From UBA4782 sp034429195 (GTDB lineage Bacteria > Chloroflexota > Anaerolineae > Anaerolineales > Anaerolineaceae), in the NCBI GenBank assembly GCA_034429195.1, contig DAOUGQ010000002.1:127077-191076 (forward strand): a stretch of 64,000 nt of DNA. Reading direction: 5' to 3'. Shown in pieces: positions 49,392 to 58,002 of this stretch. The notes beneath the pieces are model-generated. The model was not told the origin of the DNA. It saw only the letters and a list, made by a program, of their open reading frames with translations, and did not search any database. Position 1 is the first letter of the stretch, and each line of letters begins with the position of its first letter. The position numbers and the translations under genes were made by a program.

Positions 49392-50195
49392 TCACCCGGC
49401 AAGAAATCCATACCATGTCCCTGTAAGTAAATATCGAACAAGGTCAAATACACCAATTTGCAGTAATGCTGTGGCTAAACCACAAACAAGAATAGGGACT
49501 GCTTCCTTCCAGGATGAATTTGTGTTTTCACGTTTTAGTATCAATGACCAGAGAATCGCATATACTGATGCGAGAAGTACCAGAACGGTCAAACTGCTGA
49601 TAACCGCAAGGGGGTAAAGCAGTAAGCTGATCTCACTGTAAGTCATTACATCAAGCCCTAAAGCAATCAAAATAAGCCATAAAAGATCACGCCATCGAGA
49701 GAACACAGGGATGTCATCATACCTGTCCCAGATTGTCTGGTTAAATGTTGGGAACATGACCAGTGCGATATTGAGCCCCATGCCAGTACCAGTAAGAAGC
49801 CTGATCCAGTTCGTAGGTTCGTATAATGTAGGAAAATCAGGAAAGAAATGTAAATATGAATTCAAACCGTCAACCCCAAAAGCCAAAAGAAAGAAAGCCA
49901 TTATGGGATAAAACCTTTTTGGGGGATATCCACCGTTCTTTATCCAACGGACCTGGTATACGATACCAGCAAATGCCCCAAGGTACATGCCGGTGCATCG
50001 GGCGCACATAGGCACCTGACGATCATCAAGATGAAAAGAACGTACATCTATGCGATGGCAAACCGCATACCCTATTGCATCCGCTTTTCCTAACAGACCA
50101 GGAGGAGAGTAGAAGAGCCAAACACCAAAGAGAATCCCAGTAAGGATAACGATGAGGAGTGTGGTTTTGTGTGAAATTGGTTTGGGGTTTGGCAT
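49392..50195 (-). CDS. DUF2085 membrane protein
   Basis: A 267-residue membrane protein with about seven hydrophobic segments. DUF2085 marks are YAVCHRIDVRSFHLDDRQVPMCARCTGMYLGA, with conserved cysteines and histidine near residue 45-75. The start is set at MPNPKPISHK (50195); a longer frame would overlap the divergent gene region. Function unknown; the conserved CHR and CARCTG motifs suggest metal or redox chemistry. Confidence 0.82.
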   Translation of the reverse strand: MPNPKPISHKTTLLIVILTGILFGVWLFYSPPGLLGKADAIGYAVCHRIDVRSFHLDDRQVPMCARCTGMYLGAFAGIVYQVRWIKNGGYPPKRFYPIMAFFLLAFGVDGLNSYLHFFPDFPTLYEPTNWIRLLTGTGMGLNIALVMFPTFNQTIWDRYDDIPVFSRWRDLLWLILIALGLDVMTYSEISLLLYPLAVISSLTVLVLLASVYAILWSLILKRENTNSSWKEAVPILVCGLATALLQIGVFDLVRYLLTGTWYGFLAG

Positions 50196-50247
50196 AGTTG
50201 GAATGATTATACCTTTTTCTAATGATAGAATCAGAATGAGGATATCT

Positions 50248-51396
50248 ATGAAGAAAAAACAATGTTTCCAATGGATGATCGCAGTAGGTCTCATTTTTTC
50301 CAGTTGTGCACCATCTTTGCCTGTTGCCACACAATCGGAATCCACAGAAAACAGTATTGCTTCTAAAACTCCAGTTAATACAGAAATTACCCTGCAGGAT
50401 ACTCCGAAACCAGAGATTATGATCACCCCTACATCTGCCATAATCAATCCATTAACGGGTTTGCTTATGCAGGATACGGGTTTGTTAACACATAGGCCTC
50501 TGATAGTAAAGGTGCAGAATGTACCGCGTGAGAGCCGTCCACAATGGGGATTGAGTCTGGCAGATCATGTGTATGAATATTACATAGAATATGGAGACAC
50601 GCGATTTGCAGCAGTTTATTATGGAAATCGTCCAGATCAGGTAGGGCCAGTACGATCAGCCCGACACATAGATATGCAACTGATCCAGATGTACAAGGCA
50701 GTGCTTTTGTATGGTGGCGCTTATGAAGAATTAATGGAAAATATGCTTTCAGCTGATTTCGGAGACCGGCTTATCCGTGAAGGTCCTAATACCGCTCCCG
50801 CATTTTACCGGTATGAACCTGATGGCGTCAATTTCTTGATGGTAAATACCACCTTGCTCGATCCCATCTATAAACAATACAAAATCAAAGATATCCAACC
50901 AGTATTTACGACATTGCCTTTTTCCAGTGAGAAACCCAAGCCTGGCAATCCTGCTGATGTAGTCTTCATCCGGTTTTCAGGAAGTATGTACAACCGCTGG
51001 GATTATAGCGCAACGGATGGAAGGTATTATCGCTCCGCAGAAACTCAATCTGGAATGGATGAAGTGTATGCGCCTCATTATGATCGACTGACTGGTGCAC
51101 AAATTGCAGCAGATAACCTGGTGATCCTTTTCACACGATACAATGAAATTCCCAACGAGGGAGAGGTATTCGATGTCCCAATGAGTGGATCAGGTAAAGC
51201 GTATGCTGTTCGAAATGGGCAAATATTCGAACTAACCTGGACACGAGAGAATCCAGAAGATTTGATAAGCCTTTCCTTCCCAGATGGGACACCTTATGAG
51301 TACAAACCTGGGAATATCTGGTATTCAGTGTTGGGGTCTCAATCGGTTGTATCACAGCAGGAACGGAATTGGCGATTCACATTTTACATGCCGTAG
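50248..51396 (+). CDS. DUF3048 (YerB-like) lipoprotein
   Basis: A 382-residue protein. A lipoprotein signal peptide (MIAVGLIFSSCAPS) and a Ser/Thr-rich linker precede the DUF3048 domain: NPLTGLLMQDTG, RPLIVKVQNVPRESRPQWGLSLADHVYEYYIEYGDTRFAAVYYG, and VGPVRSARHIDMQLIQMY. The C-terminal half matches the second YerB domain (YAVRNGQIFELTWTR; FPDGTPYEYKPGNIWYSVL). The start is placed at MKKKQCFQW, after TGAGGAT. It is surface-anchored; function unknown. Confidence 0.88.
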   Translation: MKKKQCFQWMIAVGLIFSSCAPSLPVATQSESTENSIASKTPVNTEITLQDTPKPEIMITPTSAIINPLTGLLMQDTGLLTHRPLIVKVQNVPRESRPQWGLSLADHVYEYYIEYGDTRFAAVYYGNRPDQVGPVRSARHIDMQLIQMYKAVLLYGGAYEELMENMLSADFGDRLIREGPNTAPAFYRYEPDGVNFLMVNTTLLDPIYKQYKIKDIQPVFTTLPFSSEKPKPGNPADVVFIRFSGSMYNRWDYSATDGRYYRSAETQSGMDEVYAPHYDRLTGAQIAADNLVILFTRYNEIPNEGEVFDVPMSGSGKAYAVRNGQIFELTWTRENPEDLISLSFPDGTPYEYKPGNIWYSVLGSQSVVSQQERNWRFTFYMP

Positions 51397-51461
51397 AGAA
51401 ATATCAAGTTATCCATTCATGCCATTTAAATGTCCTAATTACCCCATGGGAGGTAAGGTCT

Positions 51462-52223
51462 ATGCAAGTCTACGGGAAAGCTTTTGCGAAGGCGTATCAC
51501 CTCAGGTGGGCACCTTTTGCCCAAAACCTTGCTCCAAAAATCGAGAACCTCTATCAAAATTCGCCGGTCTGGAAAACGAACAGAAACATACTTGATCTCT
51601 GTTGTGGAACGGGGGTATTGATATCTCATTTTCTTTCAAGTGGGTATACTGCAACGGGTTTGGATCTTTCTGAATATATGATCGAGTATGCTAAAAAGAA
51701 TAACAGTGAGTACGTAAAAAGTGGAAAGGCGAAATTCGTTATTGGAGATGCATCTCACTTTTCGTTTGACGAGCAATTTGGGTTGGTTACATGCACTTAT
51801 GATGCCATTAATCATTTTGCTGATTATTCAATGCTTGAAGGTTGTTTCCGAAGCGTCGAATCTGTTCTTTTATCAAGGGGACTTTTTATTTTCGATATCA
51901 ATACGAAAAAAGGTCTTTCTCGATGGAGTGGCGTTCATACAGATACATCTGATGATATTTTTATCCTGGAAAAAGGTTTTTTTGAGGAGGGTATGAATCG
52001 TGCTTATACTCAATTGTCTGGGTTTGTGCGCGAAGAGGGAAACGAGCTTTACAGCAGGTTTGAAGAGACGGTATATAACACAGTCTTTGAAACTGGTAAG
52101 ATTCGAAAAATGTTATTTGATCTGGGGTGGAAGAAATGCTATTTTGCACTCTATGAAAATCTAGAGATTGCTATTGATAATCCAGAAGAACAGAGCAGGG
52201 TCTTTTTTATCGCTGAAAAATAA
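51462..52223 (+). CDS. class I SAM-dependent methyltransferase
   Basis: A 253-residue methyltransferase with motif I ILDLCCGTGVLISHFLSSGY near residue 46, an acidic LDLSEYMIEYAKKN motif II, and VTCTYDAINHFADYSMLEGCF. The opening VYGKAFAKAYHLRWAPFAQNLAPKI resembles small-molecule methyltransferases. The start is set at MQVYGKAF, after GGGAGGTAAG. A longer frame overlaps the DUF3048 gene. Substrate unknown. An orphan structured RNA follows. Confidence 0.85.
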   Translation: MQVYGKAFAKAYHLRWAPFAQNLAPKIENLYQNSPVWKTNRNILDLCCGTGVLISHFLSSGYTATGLDLSEYMIEYAKKNNSEYVKSGKAKFVIGDASHFSFDEQFGLVTCTYDAINHFADYSMLEGCFRSVESVLLSRGLFIFDINTKKGLSRWSGVHTDTSDDIFILEKGFFEEGMNRAYTQLSGFVREEGNELYSRFEETVYNTVFETGKIRKMLFDLGWKKCYFALYENLEIAIDNPEEQSRVFFIAEK

Positions 52224-52255
52224 TCCGGTTCTCATAAACTATTTACTGAATTGTG

Positions 52256-52261
52256 TATAAT
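52256..52261 (+). promoter_or_regulatory. -10 element of the orphan structured RNA
   Basis: TATAAT about 33 bases after the methyltransferase stop. The -35 region is weak (TCATAA at 17 bases). It would start an RNA near 52268. Confidence 0.45.
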
Positions 52262-52315
52262 TAAAACTAATTCATTACAAGTTGCCATTCTTACGAAGAG
52301 GAGGTGGTGTCCATT

Positions 52316-52375
52316 ATGATAGATAGTTCTAGTTATGAACGTGGCGCTGTGGCATCCCTCCTCTCTCTTCGATAG
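52316..52375 (+). CDS. putative 19-residue leader peptide
   Basis: ATG to TAG encodes MIDSSSYERGAVASLLSLR, preceded at suitable distance by GAGGAGGTGGTG. Its end overlaps the RNA hairpins, so ribosome position could affect folding. The sequence is rich in serine and leucine, with no run of one amino acid that would name an attenuated pathway. Confidence 0.45.
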   Translation: MIDSSSYERGAVASLLSLR

Positions 52376-52398
52376 AGAAGGAAGCCGCAGCGAACCGG

Positions 52399-52431
52399 GA
52401 AAGCCACCTGAAAAGGTGGCTTTCTGGTTTT
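52399..52431 (+). terminator. intrinsic terminator of the orphan RNA
   Basis: GAAAGCCACC pairs perfectly with GGTGGCTTTC over a six-base loop, followed by TGGTTTT. It lies 15 bases from the stop of the convergent oxidoreductase gene. Confidence 0.85.
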
Positions 52432-52445
52432 AATTATTGCGCTGG

Positions 52446-53930
52446 TTATTTGAGATACTGATCAACAAGATTGCCAACAATTTTTGCTGAGTTCAATACA
52501 TCTGCCATCCCTGCTCCGGGATGTGTTCCTGCTCCCACAATGAATAAGTTTTCAAAATCCTCGGACTGGTTGTGAGGTCGGAACCAGGGGGATTGGATCA
52601 TTGTTGGAAGTAGAGAAAACGCAGAACCTTTATATTTGCTCAACGTATTTTGAAAATAAAGTGGATCAATATAGCTTTCTGCAATAATATGAGAACGTAA
52701 ATCGGGTAAATAATTTTTCTCCAGGAATTCCAAAATAGCATACCGGAAGGATTTGGCAGAAATTCCCCAATCGATTTCTGCATCCAGATTGGGTACAGGT
52801 GTATAAATGGAAAACAATTCGCAGCCTTCGGGAGCAATGGAAGGATCAGTGCGGGTGGGCATGTTTACGATAAGGAAGAAATCATCAGCAAGAATTTTCT
52901 TGTGAAAAATATCTTCCATCAATTCTTTATATCGTGGAGCAAAAAAGCAATTCTTATGAACCAGGCGGGAATCCAAATATTGGTGATTCGTTCCAATGAA
53001 GATGCCAAATAATGACATACTATATTGGGCTTTCTGGTACTTCTGATCCGAATTTTTTCTTCTTTGGCTTTGTGGAATGAGCTTCAAGTAAGTGCTAGCT
53101 GTATCAATATCCGAAATGACAACATCAGCTCTGTGAATACTTCCATCATGTAAACGCACTCCTTTTACTTTATGTTGTTCAAGGATGATTTCTGTAACCT
53201 CAAGGTTATAATGGATCGTTCCACCTGATCCATTGAAAATTTGGATCAGTGAATCAATAATCTTGCCAAATCCACCTAGAGGGTGATATACACCATATTC
53301 TTTTTCCATATACTGGCTCATTGAAGAGATGGCAGAAACCTCGAATGGATTGCTACCTATTAACAAAGGGTGGAATGAAAAAACCTGTTGCAAGAATTCG
53401 TTATGAATATATTTAGACACATAAGAAACCATATTTTTTTGGTTTTGTAATGAAATCAAACTGGGGAGAATGCGAAATACATCAAAAAGGTTGAGAGATG
53501 GTTTCTCAGTAAATAAGGAATGCCATTTTTTATTAATACGCTTATTTGACTCGAGCAGGTTGTGGTATCCAGCGATATCTGCTGGTGACCATTTTTCGAT
53601 TTCTAAAGCCATGCGATCTGGATTGCCAGTGTAATCAAAAGACTTCCCTTCAAATTGGAAAATGCGATAGTAGGGGTCTACAGGTAATAGCGAGATATGT
53701 TCAGCGCGTTTTTCGCCACAGAAAGCAAATATTTCATCCAACAGGTATGGAGCAGTGACCAGCGATGGTATACCATCAAATTTAAATCCATTTATCTCAA
53801 TAACACTGTTGCTTCCACCAGGGATTGCCCGCTTTTCAAAAATTTCGACCTCATGACCTGACGCAGCAATTCTGCATGCAACAGCCAAGCCTCCAAGTCC
53901 AGATCCAATCACGATTACTTTTTTCTTCAC
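52446..53930 (-). CDS. phytoene desaturase (CrtI)-family FAD-dependent oxidoreductase
   Basis: A 494-residue flavoprotein. It starts with GTG, after GAGGTAAT. The dinucleotide-binding motif is VIVIGSGLGGLAVACRIAASG, followed by EKRAIPGGSNSV; the CrtI-type middle includes YHPLGGFGKIIDSLIQIF and the C-terminal FAD motif is NLFIVGAGTHPGAGMADVLNSAKI. The family covers carotene desaturases, isomerases and related enzymes. No other carotenoid gene is seen nearby, so the substrate is open. Confidence 0.88.
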   Translation of the reverse strand: MKKKVIVIGSGLGGLAVACRIAASGHEVEIFEKRAIPGGSNSVIEINGFKFDGIPSLVTAPYLLDEIFAFCGEKRAEHISLLPVDPYYRIFQFEGKSFDYTGNPDRMALEIEKWSPADIAGYHNLLESNKRINKKWHSLFTEKPSLNLFDVFRILPSLISLQNQKNMVSYVSKYIHNEFLQQVFSFHPLLIGSNPFEVSAISSMSQYMEKEYGVYHPLGGFGKIIDSLIQIFNGSGGTIHYNLEVTEIILEQHKVKGVRLHDGSIHRADVVISDIDTASTYLKLIPQSQRRKNSDQKYQKAQYSMSLFGIFIGTNHQYLDSRLVHKNCFFAPRYKELMEDIFHKKILADDFFLIVNMPTRTDPSIAPEGCELFSIYTPVPNLDAEIDWGISAKSFRYAILEFLEKNYLPDLRSHIIAESYIDPLYFQNTLSKYKGSAFSLLPTMIQSPWFRPHNQSEDFENLFIVGAGTHPGAGMADVLNSAKIVGNLVDQYLK

Positions 53931-54046
53931 ATTACCTCGTTTTTGATGCAATGAAAATATTATATCCCTTCCAAATTCAAGAATGCTTCAAAATGTTAAG
54001 CCTTTTAATTATGATATGTTTTTACAATTTCATCTATAATACCAGT

Positions 54047-54757
54047 ATGAGTGAACAGACACCTTTGGCACGTGCGATCATTCCACCTTCATGGGGAGAA
54101 CAGGGGAAGTGTATCTGGTGTGGATATCAACCTTTAACCATTATTCATCCATCAGAAGCACCGGATCAAATAATGTGCCCCAAATGCCAATTGGCGTATG
54201 AAATTGATAAAACAGGAGCGCTCATCTGTATCAGGAATCAACCCGATTCGATGCAGGTTGATTATCAAAATATTTGGATACCGATTGCTATGATCGCCGA
54301 AGCGGGAGCAGAATCTCATAAGCCTAAACCGAGACAAAGAATCCCAATACCAGTAGAAGAGTTCGTTTATTCGGGAAGCAGAGCTGTACCAGATAGTGAG
54401 AAACATGACCTGATGCAGCAATTTAAAGAGGAAGAGACCGCTCCCCTGATTGAATTGACAGATGAACAGGTGAAGGAGCAGGTCATAGAGTTATTCAGTT
54501 TGGGAAATTCGGTTGAACAAATAAAAAAGATCCTTGACCAGCGATACTGTTATGCAAATATGGCATTTGATCAGGCGCTGGAAGCTCTAACAAAAGATAA
54601 AGAAAACCGCCAGAAGTTGGCTTTACAAAAAGCGTTGATCTTCCTGGCGGTGGTGTTAGTAATGCTCGTAATCATTGGTTTCATGATGAGAAAACTCTAT
54701 CCCTTAATTCTCATCATTATTCAAGACCAACTCAGACTTTTCGGCTTTTCCTCTTAG
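54047..54757 (+). CDS. zinc-ribbon protein with C-terminal membrane helix
   Basis: A 236-residue protein. The start is set at MSEQTPLARAI. A treble-clef or zinc-ribbon pattern near residue 23 (CIWCGYQ ... CPKCQLAY) precedes a charged middle region with a helical segment (EQVKEQVIELFSLGNSVEQIKKIL), and a single transmembrane helix lies near the C terminus (ALIFLAVVLVMLVIIGFMM). No named family is recognised. Its end overlaps the convergent reductase gene by 26 bases. Confidence 0.7.
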   Translation: MSEQTPLARAIIPPSWGEQGKCIWCGYQPLTIIHPSEAPDQIMCPKCQLAYEIDKTGALICIRNQPDSMQVDYQNIWIPIAMIAEAGAESHKPKPRQRIPIPVEEFVYSGSRAVPDSEKHDLMQQFKEEETAPLIELTDEQVKEQVIELFSLGNSVEQIKKILDQRYCYANMAFDQALEALTKDKENRQKLALQKALIFLAVVLVMLVIIGFMMRKLYPLILIIIQDQLRLFGFSS

Positions 54758-55571
54758 CACGTGAAATATTCACATCAATCAACATATCAATTACTGTGTG
54801 TAAAGCATTGCCAAGCAGGTAACCTGCGCGGGCAAGGATCTTTGCTTCTGTCCCTGGAAGAATAACATATTTCTTTCGTTCCATTCCGCGAAGGATCGTA
54901 CGTGCAACCAGTTCAGGCTCAACAACAGAATTTGTTTCAGCCAATGCCTGTGTGATTGCGGGGCGGTTTGGAATTTCTCCCCGCAATTGGGGTGTATTGG
55001 TATCTGGAGGGTACACAATCGAAATGTCAATTCCCAACAAACGCATTTCCTGACGAAGCGAATCTGTAAATCCACGCACTGCATATTTGGATCCCGCGTA
55101 TCCGGTGTATCCATAAAGAGGGAATAGGGCAGCCATGGAACAAACATTCACTACATAGCCTGTATGTCTTTTCACCATTTCGGGAATCACAAGCTTGCAA
55201 AGGTTAACCATCCCCAGGTAGTTCACTGTTATCATATCGCTATATTGTTTAAAAGTAATATTGATGAATTTACCTGGAACGACGATACCGGCTGAATTGA
55301 CCAGGATATCGGGTACACCGACCTCATCCATGAATTTTGATACTATTTTGTTCGTCTGATCAAAACTGGCTATATCTGCCGAAATGAGATGAACCTGTTG
55401 ATCAGGATTTCGCTGACATAACAAGATCTCACTCTTTGCGATCTCCAATTGATCCTGGCGACGAGCCAGGATTGCTACATGGGAGCCTCGACCAGCTAAT
55501 TGTTTGGCGACTTCCAAGCCAATTCCGCTGGATCCCCCAGTAATAAGAGCTAGTTTTCCCATGAAATCCAT
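54732..55571 (-). CDS. short-chain reductase resembling 3-ketodihydrosphingosine reductase (KDSR)
   Basis: A 279-residue short-chain dehydrogenase. The cofactor motif is TGGSSGIGLEVAKQLAGRG with ARRQDQLE favouring NADPH, and the catalytic set is NSAG, S in NVCSMAALF and YxxxK in YTGYAGSKYA. The stretch VYPPDTNTPQL matches the PPDT-x-TP motif of eukaryotic 3-ketodihydrosphingosine reductases, which act right after serine palmitoyltransferase. The gene lies one base downstream of a serine palmitoyltransferase-like gene. A C-terminal hydrophobic stretch may associate with the membrane. Confidence 0.82.
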   Translation of the reverse strand: MDFMGKLALITGGSSGIGLEVAKQLAGRGSHVAILARRQDQLEIAKSEILLCQRNPDQQVHLISADIASFDQTNKIVSKFMDEVGVPDILVNSAGIVVPGKFINITFKQYSDMITVNYLGMVNLCKLVIPEMVKRHTGYVVNVCSMAALFPLYGYTGYAGSKYAVRGFTDSLRQEMRLLGIDISIVYPPDTNTPQLRGEIPNRPAITQALAETNSVVEPELVARTILRGMERKKYVILPGTEAKILARAGYLLGNALHTVIDMLIDVNISRAKRKSRKV

Positions 55572-55572
55572 A

Positions 55573-56751
55573 TTAGATCAATCCGACTTCTTTACCGACT
55601 TTCTCAAAAATCGTGAGCACTTTATCCAATTGTGCATCGGTATGGGTTGCCATATAACTTGTTCGCAGTAATTGGTGCCCCTGTTGTACCGCAGGAGATA
55701 TGACAGGGTTAATGAATACACCCTCTTCAAATAATCGCTTCCAGCAGTAGAATGTTCGCTCATCATCGCCAATGAGAATTGGAATGACCGGGGTTACAGA
55801 ATGACCAATGTTAAATCCCAGCCTTTTATATTCAGTGCGCATCTTCTCGCCAATCTGGTTGACGCGTGCAATGCGTTCTGGTTCTTCACGCATCACCTGT
55901 AAAGCTGCTAATGCTGCAGCAATGTTGGCTGGTGGCGCACTGGCACTAAAAATGAGAGACCGTGCTGCGTGCTTGATGAAGTGAATGACTTCTTCATCAC
56001 CTGCGATAAACCCACCTAATGAGGCAAAACTTTTACTAAAGGTCGACATGATAAGATCGACATCATCGGTAACGCCAAACTCTGCTGCAGTGCCATGTCC
56101 CTTTCCTAAAACACCCATTCCATGAGCATCATCAACCATAATTCGCATGCCATATTTTTTGGCAAGTGGAATGATCTCAGGCAGGGGGGCGAGATCACCT
56201 TCCATAGAGAATAAACCATCCACTACAAGCAGTTTACCTGCTTCAGCAGGGATAGACTGCAGTACTCTTTCGAGATATTCCATATCATTATGTGCGTATC
56301 GTTCGATTTTGCCATACCCAAGGCGGGCTCCGTCAACGATACTGGCATGATCATCTTTATCCAATATTACATAATCGCCGCGACTGATCAATGCACTTAC
56401 CGTACCCAGATTGACCTGCATACCGGTAGAAAATGTAAGGCTGGCTTCTTTACCAACCCATTCTGCCAGTTCACGCTCGAGTTGTTCGTGCATTTCGAGA
56501 GTACCATTTAAGAAACGTGAGCCAGTGCAGGAAGTTCCAAAGCGTTCTATGGCTTTAATGGCGGCTTCGCGTACTTTAGGGTGAGTGGTCAAACCCAGGT
56601 AGTTATTGGAACCACACATGATCAAACGTTGGCCGTGATAAACGACCTCAGTCCCTTCATTATCCGACAAGGGACGGAAGAAAGGGTAAAGCCCTTTCGC
56701 TTCAGCTTCTTTTGCAGCCGTGAACTGTGAACATTTATCAAATAGATCCAT
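55573..56751 (-). CDS. spt: serine palmitoyltransferase-like alpha-oxoamine synthase
   Basis: A 392-residue PLP enzyme of the alpha-oxoamine synthase family, which condenses an amino acid with acyl-CoA or acyl-ACP. Marks are CGSNNYLGLTTHPKV, GTSCTGSRFLNGTLEMHEQLE, LDKDDHASIVDG with the PLP-stacking histidine, VDDAHGMGVLGKGHG, and the lysine in STFSKSFASLGGFI. The N terminus (MDLFDKCSQFTAAKEAEAKGLYPFFRPLS) resembles bacterial serine palmitoyltransferases more than BioF or Kbl. The KDSR-like neighbour supports sphingoid-base synthesis; BioF or Kbl activity remains possible. Confidence 0.84.
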   Translation of the reverse strand: MDLFDKCSQFTAAKEAEAKGLYPFFRPLSDNEGTEVVYHGQRLIMCGSNNYLGLTTHPKVREAAIKAIERFGTSCTGSRFLNGTLEMHEQLERELAEWVGKEASLTFSTGMQVNLGTVSALISRGDYVILDKDDHASIVDGARLGYGKIERYAHNDMEYLERVLQSIPAEAGKLLVVDGLFSMEGDLAPLPEIIPLAKKYGMRIMVDDAHGMGVLGKGHGTAAEFGVTDDVDLIMSTFSKSFASLGGFIAGDEEVIHFIKHAARSLIFSASAPPANIAAALAALQVMREEPERIARVNQIGEKMRTEYKRLGFNIGHSVTPVIPILIGDDERTFYCWKRLFEEGVFINPVISPAVQQGHQLLRTSYMATHTDAQLDKVLTIFEKVGKEVGLI

Positions 56752-56964
56752 CGAGCATCACTCCGGTAAGAATTTAGAGGATTGTAGCATAGAATTGGGT
56801 TATTCCTGTCACAATGTTTTTTAACACTTTATGAATTATTTGGATGTGAAAAAATCATAAAAGCTTACGAATATATTGAAATTCATTGTATAGCATATGC
56901 CTATATTTATTCTCCATCTGCAAGTGAAGAAATTTGTTGACTCTGCTATGAATTAGATTTAATT

Positions 56965-58002
56965 TTATTTTCTCCCCTTTTTTGAGGATCTTCCAGCTAA
57001 ATAAGTTGCTGCAATGAAACCGAGAATCGTTGGAATCCAGAAAGATATCAACCGATAGCTCAGAATGACAACAACACTGACTTCATTTGGTACATTTAAA
57101 CTATCATAGAGGGCTACCATAGAACCTTCAACTATACCAAGCCCACCAGGGATAATGAAAGCCATCTTTCCGAGAAATAATGGCAACCCATATCCAGCAA
57201 ACAAGATGCCCGGGTTGATGAAGTCCCCTGCAGCAACAAAGATGAAGTAAAGTGTCAGTATGTCGCACCCAATATTCATAATTGCTCCAAGTACAGGTTT
57301 TACCCAATTACTTTTAATAAAAACTTTCCATACATTTAGGAATTGATCAAAAGAGGAAGTTGTTTTTTCTGGGCTAAAAGGTTTCTTGCGAAGTTTAGCG
57401 AAGAAGTAGAGAACCTCAATCAACAATTTTCTCATTCTTTCAGTAAACTGGAATGATATGTAAATTATGGCTGTGATAATCGCAAGGAGCAAAAGGATGA
57501 TCCTGAATTCGGTCATTTGTGATTTACTAAGGTCATGAATAATGAGCAAGTAAAGAGTTCCAAACAATGCAGCAACAAGTAAAACCCCGTTGTTCAGAAT
57601 AGAAGGTAATGTTCCTGCAAGAAGAGCTTCACTGCCATTGCTCTTTTCTTTCTTTATCCAACTATAAGTTACTGCAGCTCCAGTCAACCATCCGCCCGCA
57701 ACAAGCCCAATGCTGGCAGAAGCAATAGAGATAAGTACACCTCTGAAAATTGATAACTTATTCTGTTCAGTACTGACAAGACTATGTAAGAGAAAGCCAT
57801 TCCCCAGGTAGCTGAGGATTTGTGCTATCATTGCCAGTGCGATTGCCCACCAAGTCAGGTTTTTTACTACTGCCCAGGAATGCTCAAGTTGTGTGATTTG
57901 CGGAACCAGCAGATGGATACCTAATCCAAGGATGATAATTATTGGAAAGTACCGCCAGGGGTGAAGATTTGGAGAAGCAATCTTGGAATTATTGCTTTTC
58001 AT
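56965..58002 (-). CDS. lysylphosphatidylglycerol synthase-TM/UPF0104 family membrane protein
   Basis: A 345-residue protein with about eight transmembrane helices, of the flippase-like domain family found in MprF and AglD. Characteristic stretches are WWAIALAMIAQILSYLGNGFLLHSLV, GGWLTGAAVTYSWI and the C-terminal LFLGKMAFIIPGGLGIVEGSMVALY. No catalytic lysyl-transfer domain is attached. It may move or modify lipids. It overlaps the P-type ATPase gene by 14 bases. Confidence 0.85.
   Translation of the reverse strand: MKSNNSKIASPNLHPWRYFPIIIILGLGIHLLVPQITQLEHSWAVVKNLTWWAIALAMIAQILSYLGNGFLLHSLVSTEQNKLSIFRGVLISIASASIGLVAGGWLTGAAVTYSWIKKEKSNGSEALLAGTLPSILNNGVLLVAALFGTLYLLIIHDLSKSQMTEFRIILLLLAIITAIIYISFQFTERMRKLLIEVLYFFAKLRKKPFSPEKTTSSFDQFLNVWKVFIKSNWVKPVLGAIMNIGCDILTLYFIFVAAGDFINPGILFAGYGLPLFLGKMAFIIPGGLGIVEGSMVALYDSLNVPNEVSVVVILSYRLISFWIPTILGFIAATYLAGRSSKKGRK

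Larger units (their letters stand above)
52268..52431 (+). ncRNA. orphan attenuator-like structured RNA with leader peptide
   Basis: About 165 bases. A strong Shine-Dalgarno region (GAAGAGGAGGTGG, about 52295-52307) can pair with the later CCTCCTCTCTCTTC (about 52357-52370). GCTGTGGC and GCCGCAGC form a further stem around TCTCT/AGAGA, and a terminator closes the RNA. It encloses a 19-codon frame. This is the layout of an attenuation leader, but the next plus-strand gene is 1.6 kb away and a minus-strand gene follows directly. It may be a standalone RNA or an orphaned leader. Confidence 0.6.

Noticed and set aside
53825..54046. Upstream extension of the zinc-ribbon protein gene
   Set aside because: It overlaps the divergent CrtI-like gene and its start region; a clear start is at 54047 and the extra residues look like antisense.
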